Positions 36,225-44,334 of a stretch of DNA of 64,000 nucleotides are shown piece by piece (within the stretch, counting starts at the first letter, position 1; the number at the start of each line of letters is the position of its first letter). Both the position numbers and the translations under genes were made by a program. The notes under the pieces are model-generated. The model saw only the letters and a list, made by a program, of their open reading frames with translations, was not told the origin of the DNA and did no database searches. This DNA is from Porphyromonas loveana (GTDB lineage Bacteria; Bacteroidota; Bacteroidia; Bacteroidales; Porphyromonadaceae), in contig NZ_QEKY01000001.1 of assembly GCF_003096695.1 (NCBI RefSeq), positions 1-64,000 on the forward strand, written 5' to 3'.

Positions 36225-38843
36225 ATGCCGTCACAAAGCCCACAACAGTTTCGCTTACCCTTCTTTCTCTTCCTCCTGCTATGGGGGATGCTGCCCTTGA
36301 CTGCTCAGACACGATTCTCGGGGGTGGTGCTCGATTCGGTCACGCTGGAGCCTATTCCCTATGCTTCGGTTTACTTTGCCGACAATCGAGGCACGGGTAC
36401 GGTGACCTCCGCGGCCGGATCCTTCGACCTCTCTTCCCCGCAGAACGATCGCACCATTATCATTTCTTCCACGGGCTACCGCCAGCAACAGTTCACGCTG
36501 CGGCAGGGAGAGAAGCGCAATATGCGCTGTCGCATCCTCTTGGCACAGGAGGATATGCAGCTCCACAGCGTAGTGGTTCATGCCAAGCGGAGAAGATATT
36601 CCAAGAAGAACAATCCCGCCGTGGATCTCATCCGCCGTGCCATAGCTGCCAAGGACAGCAACCGTATCGAATCGGCTCCGGCATACAGCTATCGCACCTA
36701 TGAGCGCATGCTGCTCTCGGACGATGACTTCCGCTCGGGCGAGGGCTTCTTGTATCTCAAACACGACAAATGCCTGCAGTGGGCGGACAGTTCGCGCTTT
36801 ACCGATCGGTGCATCCTTCCGCTTTCTATGCGAGAGAAACTCATCCAGACGGAGCGACTGCCGCACAAGTCCGAACGATCTGTCGTGCTTGCGCGCCGAT
36901 TGGATGGTGTGGAAGAGTCGTTTGACGAGGGACCAATGACGACCAATCTCGAAGAGATATTCCGTCCCATCAACATATACGACAACGACATCCCCATCAT
37001 GCTCAGCCGCTTCCCCAGCCCGATGAGCAGCAACTTCGCCACCGGTTTCTATAAATACTTCATCTCTGATACGGTGATGATCGGGGGAGAGTCCTGCATC
37101 GAAATGGCTTTCTCTCCCTTCAATCCCCAAAGTGCAGGCTTTACCGGTCGTCTGTGGATAGCCCGCGACGACTATGCCCTGCGCCGCATCGTGCTCAATC
37201 TGCCCATCTCAAGCAACGTCAATTGGGTCACTCATCTGCGCATTGCACAGGACTTCGAGCGGGAGCCTTGTGTGGATGTTTCGGGGGCTATCACCCGTTA
37301 TTACCGTGTGCTGAGGCGACAAGATTTCCAAGCATTGCTCTCGGCGGCCTCCTTCATTCCGCAGGGTGTCGAAGTGGATCAGACGCGCATCTTCACTGAC
37401 TATCGTATCGGGGAAGGTAGTGTGGACAAGAATCCGGCTTCGGTGACCTATTTGGCTACCGACTCTGCGGGATGGTCGTCTTCCCCTCGCGAGACAGAGG
37501 GTTACTGGAACGTCATGCGGCCGGAGCCATTGCCGCCTACGGGGCAGAAGCTGTTGGCCTTCATGCAATACCTCCGTCGCGATCGCACCTATAAGGCTGC
37601 GACCACTGTGGCCAAGACGCTCCTAACGGGTTATCTGAGTCTCCCGCTTTCGTCGCGAGACTCTGTGCGTCGCGTCTTCGATTTGGGCCCCATACACAAT
37701 ACCCTAAGCGGCAACAAGATCGAAGGCCTACGGCTGCGACTGGGTGGAATGACTCTGGCTTCGCTGAGTCCGCACTTCTTTGCTCAGGGATATGTGGCCT
37801 ACGGATTTCGAGACGAGCGGTGGAAGTGGAGAGGAAAGTTCACTTACTCCTCCATGGCCAAACAGCTATATGCTGATGAATTTCCTCACAGGAACCTCTC
37901 CTTTATCGCTTCGTACGACCTCTATACACCCGGACAGGTGATCTCTCCCATGTATAAGGACAATGTGCTGACCATGTTGGGAACGATGAGCAATATGCGT
38001 CGGGTCTACGTCGAAGAGTATCGTCTGGAGTACGATCGTGACTGGGGGCGTGACTTCGGTACCGTGGTTTGGGCCAGCCGCCAACGTAACGAACCGGCAG
38101 GTACCCTCCGTTACGAGCAGATAATGGCGGACGGTACGGTACAACCCATTCACTCATATCGGACGACTGAGTTGGGGGTGAGTCTGCGCTACGAACCCGG
38201 CCGAATCCCTTACAACGGACGCAAAGGGCCTAATACAGCATTCAATCTGGTGCGTCGCTCTCCCGTCTTTGAATTGGAACATCGGATGGCTTTCAAAGAT
38301 CTCTTGGGAGGAGATTTCGGTTATCAGCGAACGGAGTTTCGCTACAAGCATCAGTTCTGGCTTTCTCTTTTCGGTATGATGGACGCTACGCTGCGTGCCG
38401 GCAAGGTGTGGACGCAAGCGCCATATCCGCTGTTGGAGCTGCCGCCCGTCAATGAAAGCTACATCCTCCAGAAAGGAACTTTCCAACTGATGAAGCCGAT
38501 GGAGTTCATATCCGACCGTTATGCACAGTTCCACCTGACTTACCACGCCGAGGGGTTGCTGCTCAATCGCCTCCCGCTCATCAAACGCTTGGCCTGGCGC
38601 GAAATCTTCTCGATACATGGAATGTGGGGAGACCTCTCGAAGTGCAACGCCTCGGGGACTGTCGGCAGCTTCCTCTTTCCCGAAGAAACGATACCGATGG
38701 ACAATATTTGGTATTTGGAAGGGAGTGTCGGCTTGGAAAACATCTTCCGTATCCTTCGTGTGGAGTACTTCCGTCGCTTCACACAGCTCAGCACGGCTCC
38801 CGATAAATGGGGCATCCGTGCACGCCTCCAGCTATCATTCTGA
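36225..38843 (+). CDS. DUF5686 outer-membrane protein with carboxypeptidase-like N-terminal domain
   Basis: From the ATG at 36225 the product has 872 residues. A signal peptide (FFLFLLLWGMLPLTAQ) precedes a carboxypeptidase-regulatory-like domain at about 25-105 (FSGVVLDSVTLEPIPYASVY). A long region follows with conserved blocks of the DUF5686 family (KKNNPAVDLIRRAIAAKDSN, YRTYERMLL) and a predicted C-terminal barrel region rich in alternating aromatics, ending LRARLQLSF. A terminal Phe is typical of outer-membrane barrels. Family members are common in Bacteroidetes; function is unknown. It begins 34 bases after the B3/4 gene. Confidence 0.85.
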   Translation: MPSQSPQQFRLPFFLFLLLWGMLPLTAQTRFSGVVLDSVTLEPIPYASVYFADNRGTGTVTSAAGSFDLSSPQNDRTIIISSTGYRQQQFTLRQGEKRNMRCRILLAQEDMQLHSVVVHAKRRRYSKKNNPAVDLIRRAIAAKDSNRIESAPAYSYRTYERMLLSDDDFRSGEGFLYLKHDKCLQWADSSRFTDRCILPLSMREKLIQTERLPHKSERSVVLARRLDGVEESFDEGPMTTNLEEIFRPINIYDNDIPIMLSRFPSPMSSNFATGFYKYFISDTVMIGGESCIEMAFSPFNPQSAGFTGRLWIARDDYALRRIVLNLPISSNVNWVTHLRIAQDFEREPCVDVSGAITRYYRVLRRQDFQALLSAASFIPQGVEVDQTRIFTDYRIGEGSVDKNPASVTYLATDSAGWSSSPRETEGYWNVMRPEPLPPTGQKLLAFMQYLRRDRTYKAATTVAKTLLTGYLSLPLSSRDSVRRVFDLGPIHNTLSGNKIEGLRLRLGGMTLASLSPHFFAQGYVAYGFRDERWKWRGKFTYSSMAKQLYADEFPHRNLSFIASYDLYTPGQVISPMYKDNVLTMLGTMSNMRRVYVEEYRLEYDRDWGRDFGTVVWASRQRNEPAGTLRYEQIMADGTVQPIHSYRTTELGVSLRYEPGRIPYNGRKGPNTAFNLVRRSPVFELEHRMAFKDLLGGDFGYQRTEFRYKHQFWLSLFGMMDATLRAGKVWTQAPYPLLELPPVNESYILQKGTFQLMKPMEFISDRYAQFHLTYHAEGLLLNRLPLIKRLAWREIFSIHGMWGDLSKCNASGTVGSFLFPEETIPMDNIWYLEGSVGLENIFRILRVEYFRRFTQLSTAPDKWGIRARLQLSF

Positions 38844-38874
38844 TAAATCCGTCATTTGGATTGTGTTAGAAAGA

Positions 38875-38904
38875 GATGAACTGCTGCTTTGCAGTTCGTC
38901 CTTT
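38875..38904 (+). terminator. Terminator between the DUF5686 gene and topB
   Basis: GATGAACTGC (38875-38884) pairs with GCAGTTCGTC (38891-38900) around TGCTTT. CTTTATGG follows. The two flanking genes converge, so it may serve either. Confidence 0.6.
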
Positions 38905-38918
38905 ATGGCACAGCCCGC

Positions 38919-40979
38919 TTAGCGTTGGGTGGAGAGGAGAGCGGCGAGCTCTTCGTCCGAGAGAGTGGCCGGGTGTTGAGAGTAGGGGAGGCGGAAGGTG
39001 CATCCTTCTCGATAAGCGCTGCAGCCAAAGGCTTCGCGCCCTCTAATGATGGTGCCTTGTGCGCATAGCGGACAGGTAAGGTCCGGGGCTGTGGTCGCCG
39101 TTTCTTGGGAGGCCGCTCTTTTCTTCTTTGGGCTGCGAGGTTTGGCCGTTTCCTTGCCCTTGGGCGTAGATGTTTCAGGCTCCGCCAGCACGACGGATGT
39201 GCGACTATTGAGCACGTCGGGGATGAGGTGTACAAGCAAGTCTTTCAACTCTTGAATGAAGTCCGCAGCCGAATAGTCCCCCCTCTCGATGCGGCGGAGT
39301 TTATGCTCCCATTGCCCCGTCAGCTCGGCACTCTTGAGGAGTTCGTAGTTGATGGTCGCGATGAGGGACACGCCCGTGGGCGTTGCTTTAAGATTCTTCT
39401 TCTCCTTATAGATATAGTTGCGCTTGAACAGCGTCTCGATGATGGCCGCGCGGGTCGATGGTCTCCCGATGCCGTTCTCTTTGAGCGCGTCCCGCAGTTC
39501 CTCGTCATGTACCAGTTTGCCTGCTGTCTCCATCGCTCTCAGGAGTGTAGCCTCGGTATAATACTTGGGAGGCTGCGTCGTCTTCTCTCGGACTTCGGGT
39601 TGGTGTGGGCCGCTCTCGCCTTCGACGAAAGCGGGTAGCGTCTTTTCTTCGTCTTTGTTTTCCTCTTTGTTGTCGTCCTCGTCGTCTGAGCGGGTATCTA
39701 AGAAGATAATGCGCCAACCCGGCTCGAGAATCTGCTTGCCCGAGGTCTTGAAGCCCACTTCTGCGGCCTCGGCCGTTACCGTTGTTTGGCTGAATATGCA
39801 GTCGGGATAGAAAACGGCGATAAATCGGCGCGCCACAAGATCGAATACCCGCTGCTCGTCACCCGCCAGACCGCGTGCCGATTGGCCTGTGGGGATGATG
39901 GCATGGTGGTCGGTAATCTTGCTGTTGTCGAATACCTTCTTGCTCTTCTTAAGCTTGCCGCTCTGTAGGGGCTGCGTGAACGTGGCATAATCGGTCAGGC
40001 CGCGCAAGATGCCGGGCACTTTCTCGAATATGTCTTCGCTCAAGTAGGTCGTGTCCACACGGGGATAGGTGGTGATCTTCTTTTCGTATAGCGACTGGAT
40101 GGTGCGCAGTGTGGCATCGGCCGTCATGCCGAATCGTTTGTTGCACTCCACTTGCAGGCTCGTCAGGTCAAACAGCCGTGGGGGCAACTCCTTCCCTTTC
40201 TTCGTCGTGATGGAGGTGATGACCAAAGGGCTGTCTGCCACGGCCTCCACTTGGCGTTGAGCTTCCTCTATCGTGGAGAAACGCCCCTTTGTACTATTGA
40301 ATACAGTATCCCGATAGGTAGTCTTTACCTCCCAATAAACCTCGGGTTGGAAGTGCTCGATCTCCTCTTGTCGTTTCACGATAAGAGCCAGCGTAGGCGT
40401 CTGCACACGGCCGATGGAGAGTACTTGCCGATTGCCTCCAAAGCGCAGCGTGTACAGGCGAGTCGCATTCATCCCCAAGAGCCAGTCGCCAATGGCACGT
40501 GCCAATCCTGCTTCATAGAGGGACTGATACTTCTCGCTCTCGTGCAGATGGGCAAATCCCTCACGAATGGACTCCTCGGTCAGCGACGAAATCCAGAGTC
40601 GCTTCACCGGACAGGTGCAGCCTGCTTTCTGCAGCACCCACCGCTGTATCAGCTCGCCTTCTTGGCCCGCATCGCCGCAATTGATCACCATATCGGCATC
40701 GCGTACCAGTCGCTCTATCGTACCGAATTGCTCTCGGATGCTGTCTCCCCCGATCAGCTTGATGCCGAATCGGGGCGGTACCATCGGCAGGAATGCAATG
40801 CTCCAGCGTTTCCAGTCGGGCACATAGTCATGCGGTTCTTTGAGCGTGCAGAGATGGCCGAAGGTCCATGTCACCTGATAGCCATTGCCCTCCATATATC
40901 CCTTGTGCGCTTTCTGCGCACCCAGGACGGCGGCAATCTCTCGACCCACACTGGGCTTTTCGGCAATGCAAACGATCAT
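38919..40979 (-). CDS. topB: DNA topoisomerase III
   Basis: The 686-residue type IA topoisomerase starts MIVCIAEKPSVGREIAAVLG (TOPRIM) with CGDAGQEGELI at 101-111. The DNA gate carries the catalytic Tyr305 in ITTYPRVDT, and the central part has SIGRVQTPTLALIV and NGIGRPSTRAAII. The C terminus has a Cys4 zinc ribbon (CPLCAQGTI then CSAYREGC). It relaxes negative supercoils and decatenates single-stranded links. A promoter box lies 26 bases upstream of the start. Confidence 0.96.
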   Translation of the reverse strand: MIVCIAEKPSVGREIAAVLGAQKAHKGYMEGNGYQVTWTFGHLCTLKEPHDYVPDWKRWSIAFLPMVPPRFGIKLIGGDSIREQFGTIERLVRDADMVINCGDAGQEGELIQRWVLQKAGCTCPVKRLWISSLTEESIREGFAHLHESEKYQSLYEAGLARAIGDWLLGMNATRLYTLRFGGNRQVLSIGRVQTPTLALIVKRQEEIEHFQPEVYWEVKTTYRDTVFNSTKGRFSTIEEAQRQVEAVADSPLVITSITTKKGKELPPRLFDLTSLQVECNKRFGMTADATLRTIQSLYEKKITTYPRVDTTYLSEDIFEKVPGILRGLTDYATFTQPLQSGKLKKSKKVFDNSKITDHHAIIPTGQSARGLAGDEQRVFDLVARRFIAVFYPDCIFSQTTVTAEAAEVGFKTSGKQILEPGWRIIFLDTRSDDEDDNKEENKDEEKTLPAFVEGESGPHQPEVREKTTQPPKYYTEATLLRAMETAGKLVHDEELRDALKENGIGRPSTRAAIIETLFKRNYIYKEKKNLKATPTGVSLIATINYELLKSAELTGQWEHKLRRIERGDYSAADFIQELKDLLVHLIPDVLNSRTSVVLAEPETSTPKGKETAKPRSPKKKRAASQETATTAPDLTCPLCAQGTIIRGREAFGCSAYREGCTFRLPYSQHPATLSDEELAALLSTQR

Positions 40980-41004
40980 GTGACACTCATTGTTGATTCG
41001 GTGA

Positions 41005-41012
41005 CAAAAATA
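41005..41012 (-). promoter_or_regulatory. Promoter -7 box for topB
   Basis: CAAAAATA on (+) reads TATTTTTG on (-), 26 bases before the topB start at 40979. Confidence 0.5.
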
Positions 41013-41133
41013 CGATATTTACGCCCGAACATATTTTTCTGCTCATAAAGGGAGAGGGGATATCCGTACGTGTAGGAGTTGTGTCGAATGATCACGAGTG
41101 CCGATCCTTGCAGACAGCATTTTTTCGTTCGGT

Positions 41134-41310
41134 GTACGTGTACGCGAAGTCGTCTTTGATGTTTTTCGTGTCTGCGTACATGTACGCGAACGCAAAAAAC
41201 GGCGTTTTCTTCTCTGCGTACATGTACGCGAAGCTGAATTTGAGATTTTTTGCCTCTACGTACGTGTCCGCGAATGCAAAAAACAGCGTTTCCCTCTCTG
41301 CATACATGTA
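41134..41310. repeat. 42-bp tandem array with GTACATGTAC palindromes
   Basis: GTACGTGTAC (41134), GTACATGTAC (41176), GTACATGTAC (41218), GTACGTGTCC (41260) and ATACATGTA (41302) are exactly 42 bases apart, each inside GCGTACATGTACGCGAA or a close variant. The 27-base fillers alternate: A-type at 41149 and 41233 (such as GTCGTCTTTGATGTTTTTCG), B-type at 41191 and 41275 (such as CGCAAAAAACGGCGTTTTC). The true unit is therefore 84 bases. The B filler carries a second small palindrome midway, so dyads recur about every 21 bases. Confidence 0.9.
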
Positions 41311-41619
41311 GTTCTCAGCTCTTCTTCCTGTAATATCAGTGGACGATCGAATGTCGGATCCGTCTGATCATAAGAGTTGGTTCAGTGAAATCAGTCTTGA
41401 GCCATAATCTTCAAATAGATGGCATCAGTATAATGAGGTAAAATGACGGATTGTTGTCTATATTGCGTTTTTTGCATAGGAGATTACAATAGAATTGGCT
41501 CAAAAAAAGATAAATTCAGACAATTCGAATATTGTTTTCGTTCTTTTTCTTTGTCTTCTCAGGAAAAGTGATTAAATTGCGCTGTCACTTTTAATAGTTC
41601 TCTCCCCATACGTCGAAGA

Positions 41620-41892
41620 GTGGTTTTTACGCCGAGAATAACGGTACACCTAATTGGCTATTATCCATTCCGATATCCGGCGGATATATACATGCAGAAT
41701 CAAATAATAAACAGTGTTGTCGTCAAAAAAGGGCATTTAGCCTTTATCGGAAATTCTGTTGATAGCAGTATGCCGCAGGGAGGTGTTGTTGTCATGCCCA
41801 GGGCTTCAGTCGAAATATCTGCAAAGTCCTTGCAGATAATGAATGGATTCTTCATGAAGAAGAATGCAGAATTTAAATTCAAAAAACAATAA
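41620..41892 (+). CDS. Small protein or remnant upstream of the 359-aa cargo gene
   Basis: A 90-residue frame ends two bases before the next start codon. Its second half (VVVKKGHLAFIGNSVDSSMP, VVVMPRASVEISAKSLQIMN, GFFMKKNAEFKFKKQ) looks like the short 'GFxxKxGxxFxA' motif seen in Bacteroidetes secreted proteins, here probably degenerate. There is no signal peptide. The start is uncertain: an inner ATG at 41692 (MQNQIINSVVV) would keep only the similar part. It may be translated coupled to the following cargo gene, or be a broken end of a longer secreted protein. Confidence 0.4.
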   Translation: MVFTPRITVHLIGYYPFRYPADIYMQNQIINSVVVKKGHLAFIGNSVDSSMPQGGVVVMPRASVEISAKSLQIMNGFFMKKNAEFKFKKQ

Positions 41893-41894
41893 AA

Positions 41895-42974
41895 ATGACA
41901 AAAATGAAGACTAAAATTGTTACATTGATTGTTTCCTGCTTGTTTCTATCTCAATACTTGATGGCACAGCAAGTTAGAAGTATTCCGCCCAAGCCGACGG
42001 ATGAGACGTATGAGTACATCCCTTTTCCGACAGACAATGCAGTCTGGACCAATCGCAGCTATCACAACTTCTATGGGCCAGGTCTTCAAGTCGATCGCAA
42101 TTTTTTTAGCACCGTCTTTATGAAAGGAGATACGATTTGGGATGGTAAGACCTATAGTAAACTCTACGTCTGCAAGGGAGAAACACCCGACTACAGCCCG
42201 GGGGCTTTTTGGGGTGGTATTCGAGAAGAGAACAAACGGATCTACGTCCGTCAGTCACATACCTATACCGGTGAACCTTATGCAGTACCCATGGTGTATC
42301 CTTACCCGTTAGATCGTTATTTTGGACCTGCCCCTTCGGTAGAATATTTATGTTACGACTTTAACATTCCATCTGATCCGGCAACATTCTATGCTGAATA
42401 CCTCAAGCGATACCACATGGAAGGGTTTGCAGAATATGAGCGTACGGATTATGAATGGATAGGGGAACGTTGGCGCAGGGTTGTTTATTTCAAATCAAAA
42501 TATGCCTATGACAATCCGCTCTTTACGTTCCGATGGATCGATGGTATCGGCAACGATAGAGGGTTCTGCTATAATGGCACTTACATAACCACCGGTAATC
42601 ATAACTTTAGAGAGACTAATCTCTTATGCTTCTTTCAAGACGGAGTGCAGCAATATCACGCGGATAACATTATTATTCCTTTCGAGGGGTCGGACGATTG
42701 TTTCCGTATAGACGATCTTTTGCTCGGGCTTAGTCCCACCGTAGCAGATCCTGCTGTTCGGCTGCGATATGAGCACGGCTCACTCGTTTGGGACGCTGCT
42801 GTGTCCATCACCCGCGTGCTGCTATATGATTTGCAGGCGCGTCTCGTCTTTTCGTCTCCGACAGTGGGCGTTCATTCGGTTTCGCTGCCCGCGACCATCC
42901 CTGCAGGGACTTATCTCTATTGCGGCGATGACACCTATGGACATCGCTACACCGGCAAGCTAATCATTCCGTAA
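41895..42974 (+). CDS. Secreted protein with T9SS sorting domain (359 aa)
   Basis: The product has a signal peptide (KIVTLIVSCLFLSQYLMAQ). The long region to about 285 has no recognised domain and is rich in Tyr, Trp and charged residues. The end of about 75 residues is a T9SS-type sorting domain (VRLRYEHGSLVWD, RVLLYDLQARLVFS, IPAGTYLYCGDDTYGHRYTG). It should be exported by T9SS and attached to the surface. M1 at 41895 and M4 at 41904 (MKTKIV) are both possible starts. Function is unknown. Confidence 0.8.
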   Translation: MTKMKTKIVTLIVSCLFLSQYLMAQQVRSIPPKPTDETYEYIPFPTDNAVWTNRSYHNFYGPGLQVDRNFFSTVFMKGDTIWDGKTYSKLYVCKGETPDYSPGAFWGGIREENKRIYVRQSHTYTGEPYAVPMVYPYPLDRYFGPAPSVEYLCYDFNIPSDPATFYAEYLKRYHMEGFAEYERTDYEWIGERWRRVVYFKSKYAYDNPLFTFRWIDGIGNDRGFCYNGTYITTGNHNFRETNLLCFFQDGVQQYHADNIIIPFEGSDDCFRIDDLLLGLSPTVADPAVRLRYEHGSLVWDAAVSITRVLLYDLQARLVFSSPTVGVHSVSLPATIPAGTYLYCGDDTYGHRYTGKLIIP

Positions 42975-43026
42975 CAAGGCCGCGATATATGTGGTAGAAA
43001 GCGAATCATCCTTTTCTAACACAACC

Positions 43027-43070
43027 AGGAGGCTGTACCGAAACAGTAGTTTCGATGCAGCCTCCTTTCT
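43027..43070 (+). terminator. Terminator of the 359-aa cargo gene
   Basis: AGGAGGCTG (43027-43035) pairs with CAGCCTCCT (43058-43066), with an inner CGAAAC/GTTTCG stem. TTCTT follows. Confidence 0.7.
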
Positions 43071-43149
43071 TCGTGTCCGCCACGAATGATCCGTATTTCC
43101 GAATAATCGTCGCGGCTTCGTTGTGCAGCGCATAAGCGTGGCGGCTTTT

Positions 43150-43181
43150 TTTGGCGCAAGAATTCAAAAGGCATAACTTTG
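43150..43181 (+). promoter_or_regulatory. Promoter of pdxH
   Basis: TTTG (43150-43153), a 20-base spacer and TAACTTTG (43174-43181) fit the Bacteroidetes consensus, 27 bases before the ATG at 43208. The upstream in-frame TTG (43151) lies inside this promoter, so it is not the start. Confidence 0.8.
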
Positions 43182-43207
43182 TCCGAACAATAAATATAGT
43201 TCCAAGC

Positions 43208-43852
43208 ATGGATTTGCATTTCGAAAATATTAGGAGGGAGTACAGCAAGCGCAGTCTCTCTGCCAAAGATATGCCTGCCTCGCCATTCGACCTTGTGACC
43301 CGATGGCTGCAAGACGCAGTAGAGACCAAGACCTATGAGCCCACGGCTGTGATCGTGGGGACGGCAACGCCGGACGGTCGCCCCAGCACGCGCACCGTTC
43401 TGCTGAAGGAGTTTTTGAACGGAGAATTTGTTTTCTATTCCAACTACGAGAGCCGCAAAGGCCAGCAGATGGCTGCCAATCCGCACGTATGTCTCACCTT
43501 CCTCTGGCACGAACTGGAGCGTCAGATCCACGTGGAGGGAGAAGTGCGTTTATTGGAGCCCGAGCAGAGCGATGCCTACTTCGCTATGCGCCCTTATAAG
43601 AGTAGAGTGGGCGCGCGCATCTCTCCGCAGAGCCGTCCCATCCCCGGGCGCACCTTTATCGTACAGGAGTTTATGAAAGAGTCGCTCCGCTATGCAGGCA
43701 GGACGGTCCCGCGCCCCGATACTTGGGGCGGATACGTGGTGCAACCCACGCGCATTGAGTTTTGGCAGGGACGCGAAAGCCGTCTGCACGATCGTTTCTT
43801 GTACGAACTACAGCCCGACAGTACGTGGAGCATCTGCCGCCTGGCACCATAA
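43208..43852 (+). CDS. pdxH: Pyridoxamine/pyridoxine 5'-phosphate oxidase
   Basis: The 214-residue product starts MDLHFENIRREYSKRSLSAK. It has the FMN-binding TVLLKEFLNGEFVFYSNYES and the RPYKSRVGARISPQSRPIPG segment, ending with EFWQGRESRLHDRFLYEL, the PNPOx C-terminal signature. It oxidises pyridoxamine or pyridoxine phosphate to pyridoxal 5'-phosphate with FMN and oxygen. Its O2 requirement is notable in an anaerobe, although the family is widely kept. The rhodanese gene follows after 14 bases. Confidence 0.95.
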   Translation: MDLHFENIRREYSKRSLSAKDMPASPFDLVTRWLQDAVETKTYEPTAVIVGTATPDGRPSTRTVLLKEFLNGEFVFYSNYESRKGQQMAANPHVCLTFLWHELERQIHVEGEVRLLEPEQSDAYFAMRPYKSRVGARISPQSRPIPGRTFIVQEFMKESLRYAGRTVPRPDTWGGYVVQPTRIEFWQGRESRLHDRFLYELQPDSTWSICRLAP

Positions 43853-43866
43853 ATCCCTCTTATCAA

Positions 43867-44271
43867 ATGAAAACAAAACTTATTCCCTCCCTCCTCATTC
43901 TCCCCTTACTCGTGCTATTCAGCTGCGCCTGCAAGAAAACGGGCAAGGCCGATGCCGCGGGCGACAGAGCCATCGTGAACCATATAGATGCCGAGCGTTT
44001 CCGCGAGATGCTTGCCGATACGACCGTGCAACTCATCGATGTGCGCACGGCAGAGGAGTATGCCGCCGGCCACATAGGCAATGCCCGTCTCCTGCCTGTG
44101 ACGGACAATGACTTCCGCGAGCGTGCCGAGCGCGAACTGGACAAGCATAAGCCCCTGCTTATTTACTGCCGGAGCGGAGCCCGTAGTGCCAAGGCTGCGG
44201 ATATTCTCTTGCGGCAAGGTTATTTCGTCTTCAACCTCAAGGGCGGTTACAAGGGCTATCCTTATAAGTGA
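43867..44271 (+). CDS. Rhodanese-domain lipoprotein
   Basis: From the ATG at 43867 the product has 134 residues. A signal peptide with lipobox-like LVLFSC (Cys20; Cys22 close by) is followed by a rhodanese domain: IDVRTAEEYAAGHIGNAR and the active-site Cys101 in IYCRSGARSAKAADILLRQG. It probably transfers sulfur or acts as a redox/phosphatase-like module at the outside face of a membrane. The reaction partner is unknown. It lies 14 bases after pdxH and probably shares its promoter. Confidence 0.88.
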   Translation: MKTKLIPSLLILPLLVLFSCACKKTGKADAAGDRAIVNHIDAERFREMLADTTVQLIDVRTAEEYAAGHIGNARLLPVTDNDFRERAERELDKHKPLLIYCRSGARSAKAADILLRQGYFVFNLKGGYKGYPYK

Positions 44272-44334
44272 CTATGGGGAAGTTGTTAACGCCTAATCTC
44301 CTTTTCCCCTCTCTTCCCTAATAGCTTAAACGGT

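Larger units (their letters stand above)
40980..41619. other. Divergent spacer between topB and the 41620 gene
   Basis: The first part holds the topB promoter and the 42-bp array. From about 41320 to 41600 the sequence is A/T-rich with no recognisable gene. Open frames of 70-90 codons on both strands over the array exist only because 42 is a multiple of three. Confidence 0.6.

Noticed and set aside
41081-41311. Repeat protein of 76 codons on (+) and 71 codons on (-)
   Set aside because: Both frames are open only because the 42-bp unit is a multiple of three and lacks stops; neither has a start context or conserved product.
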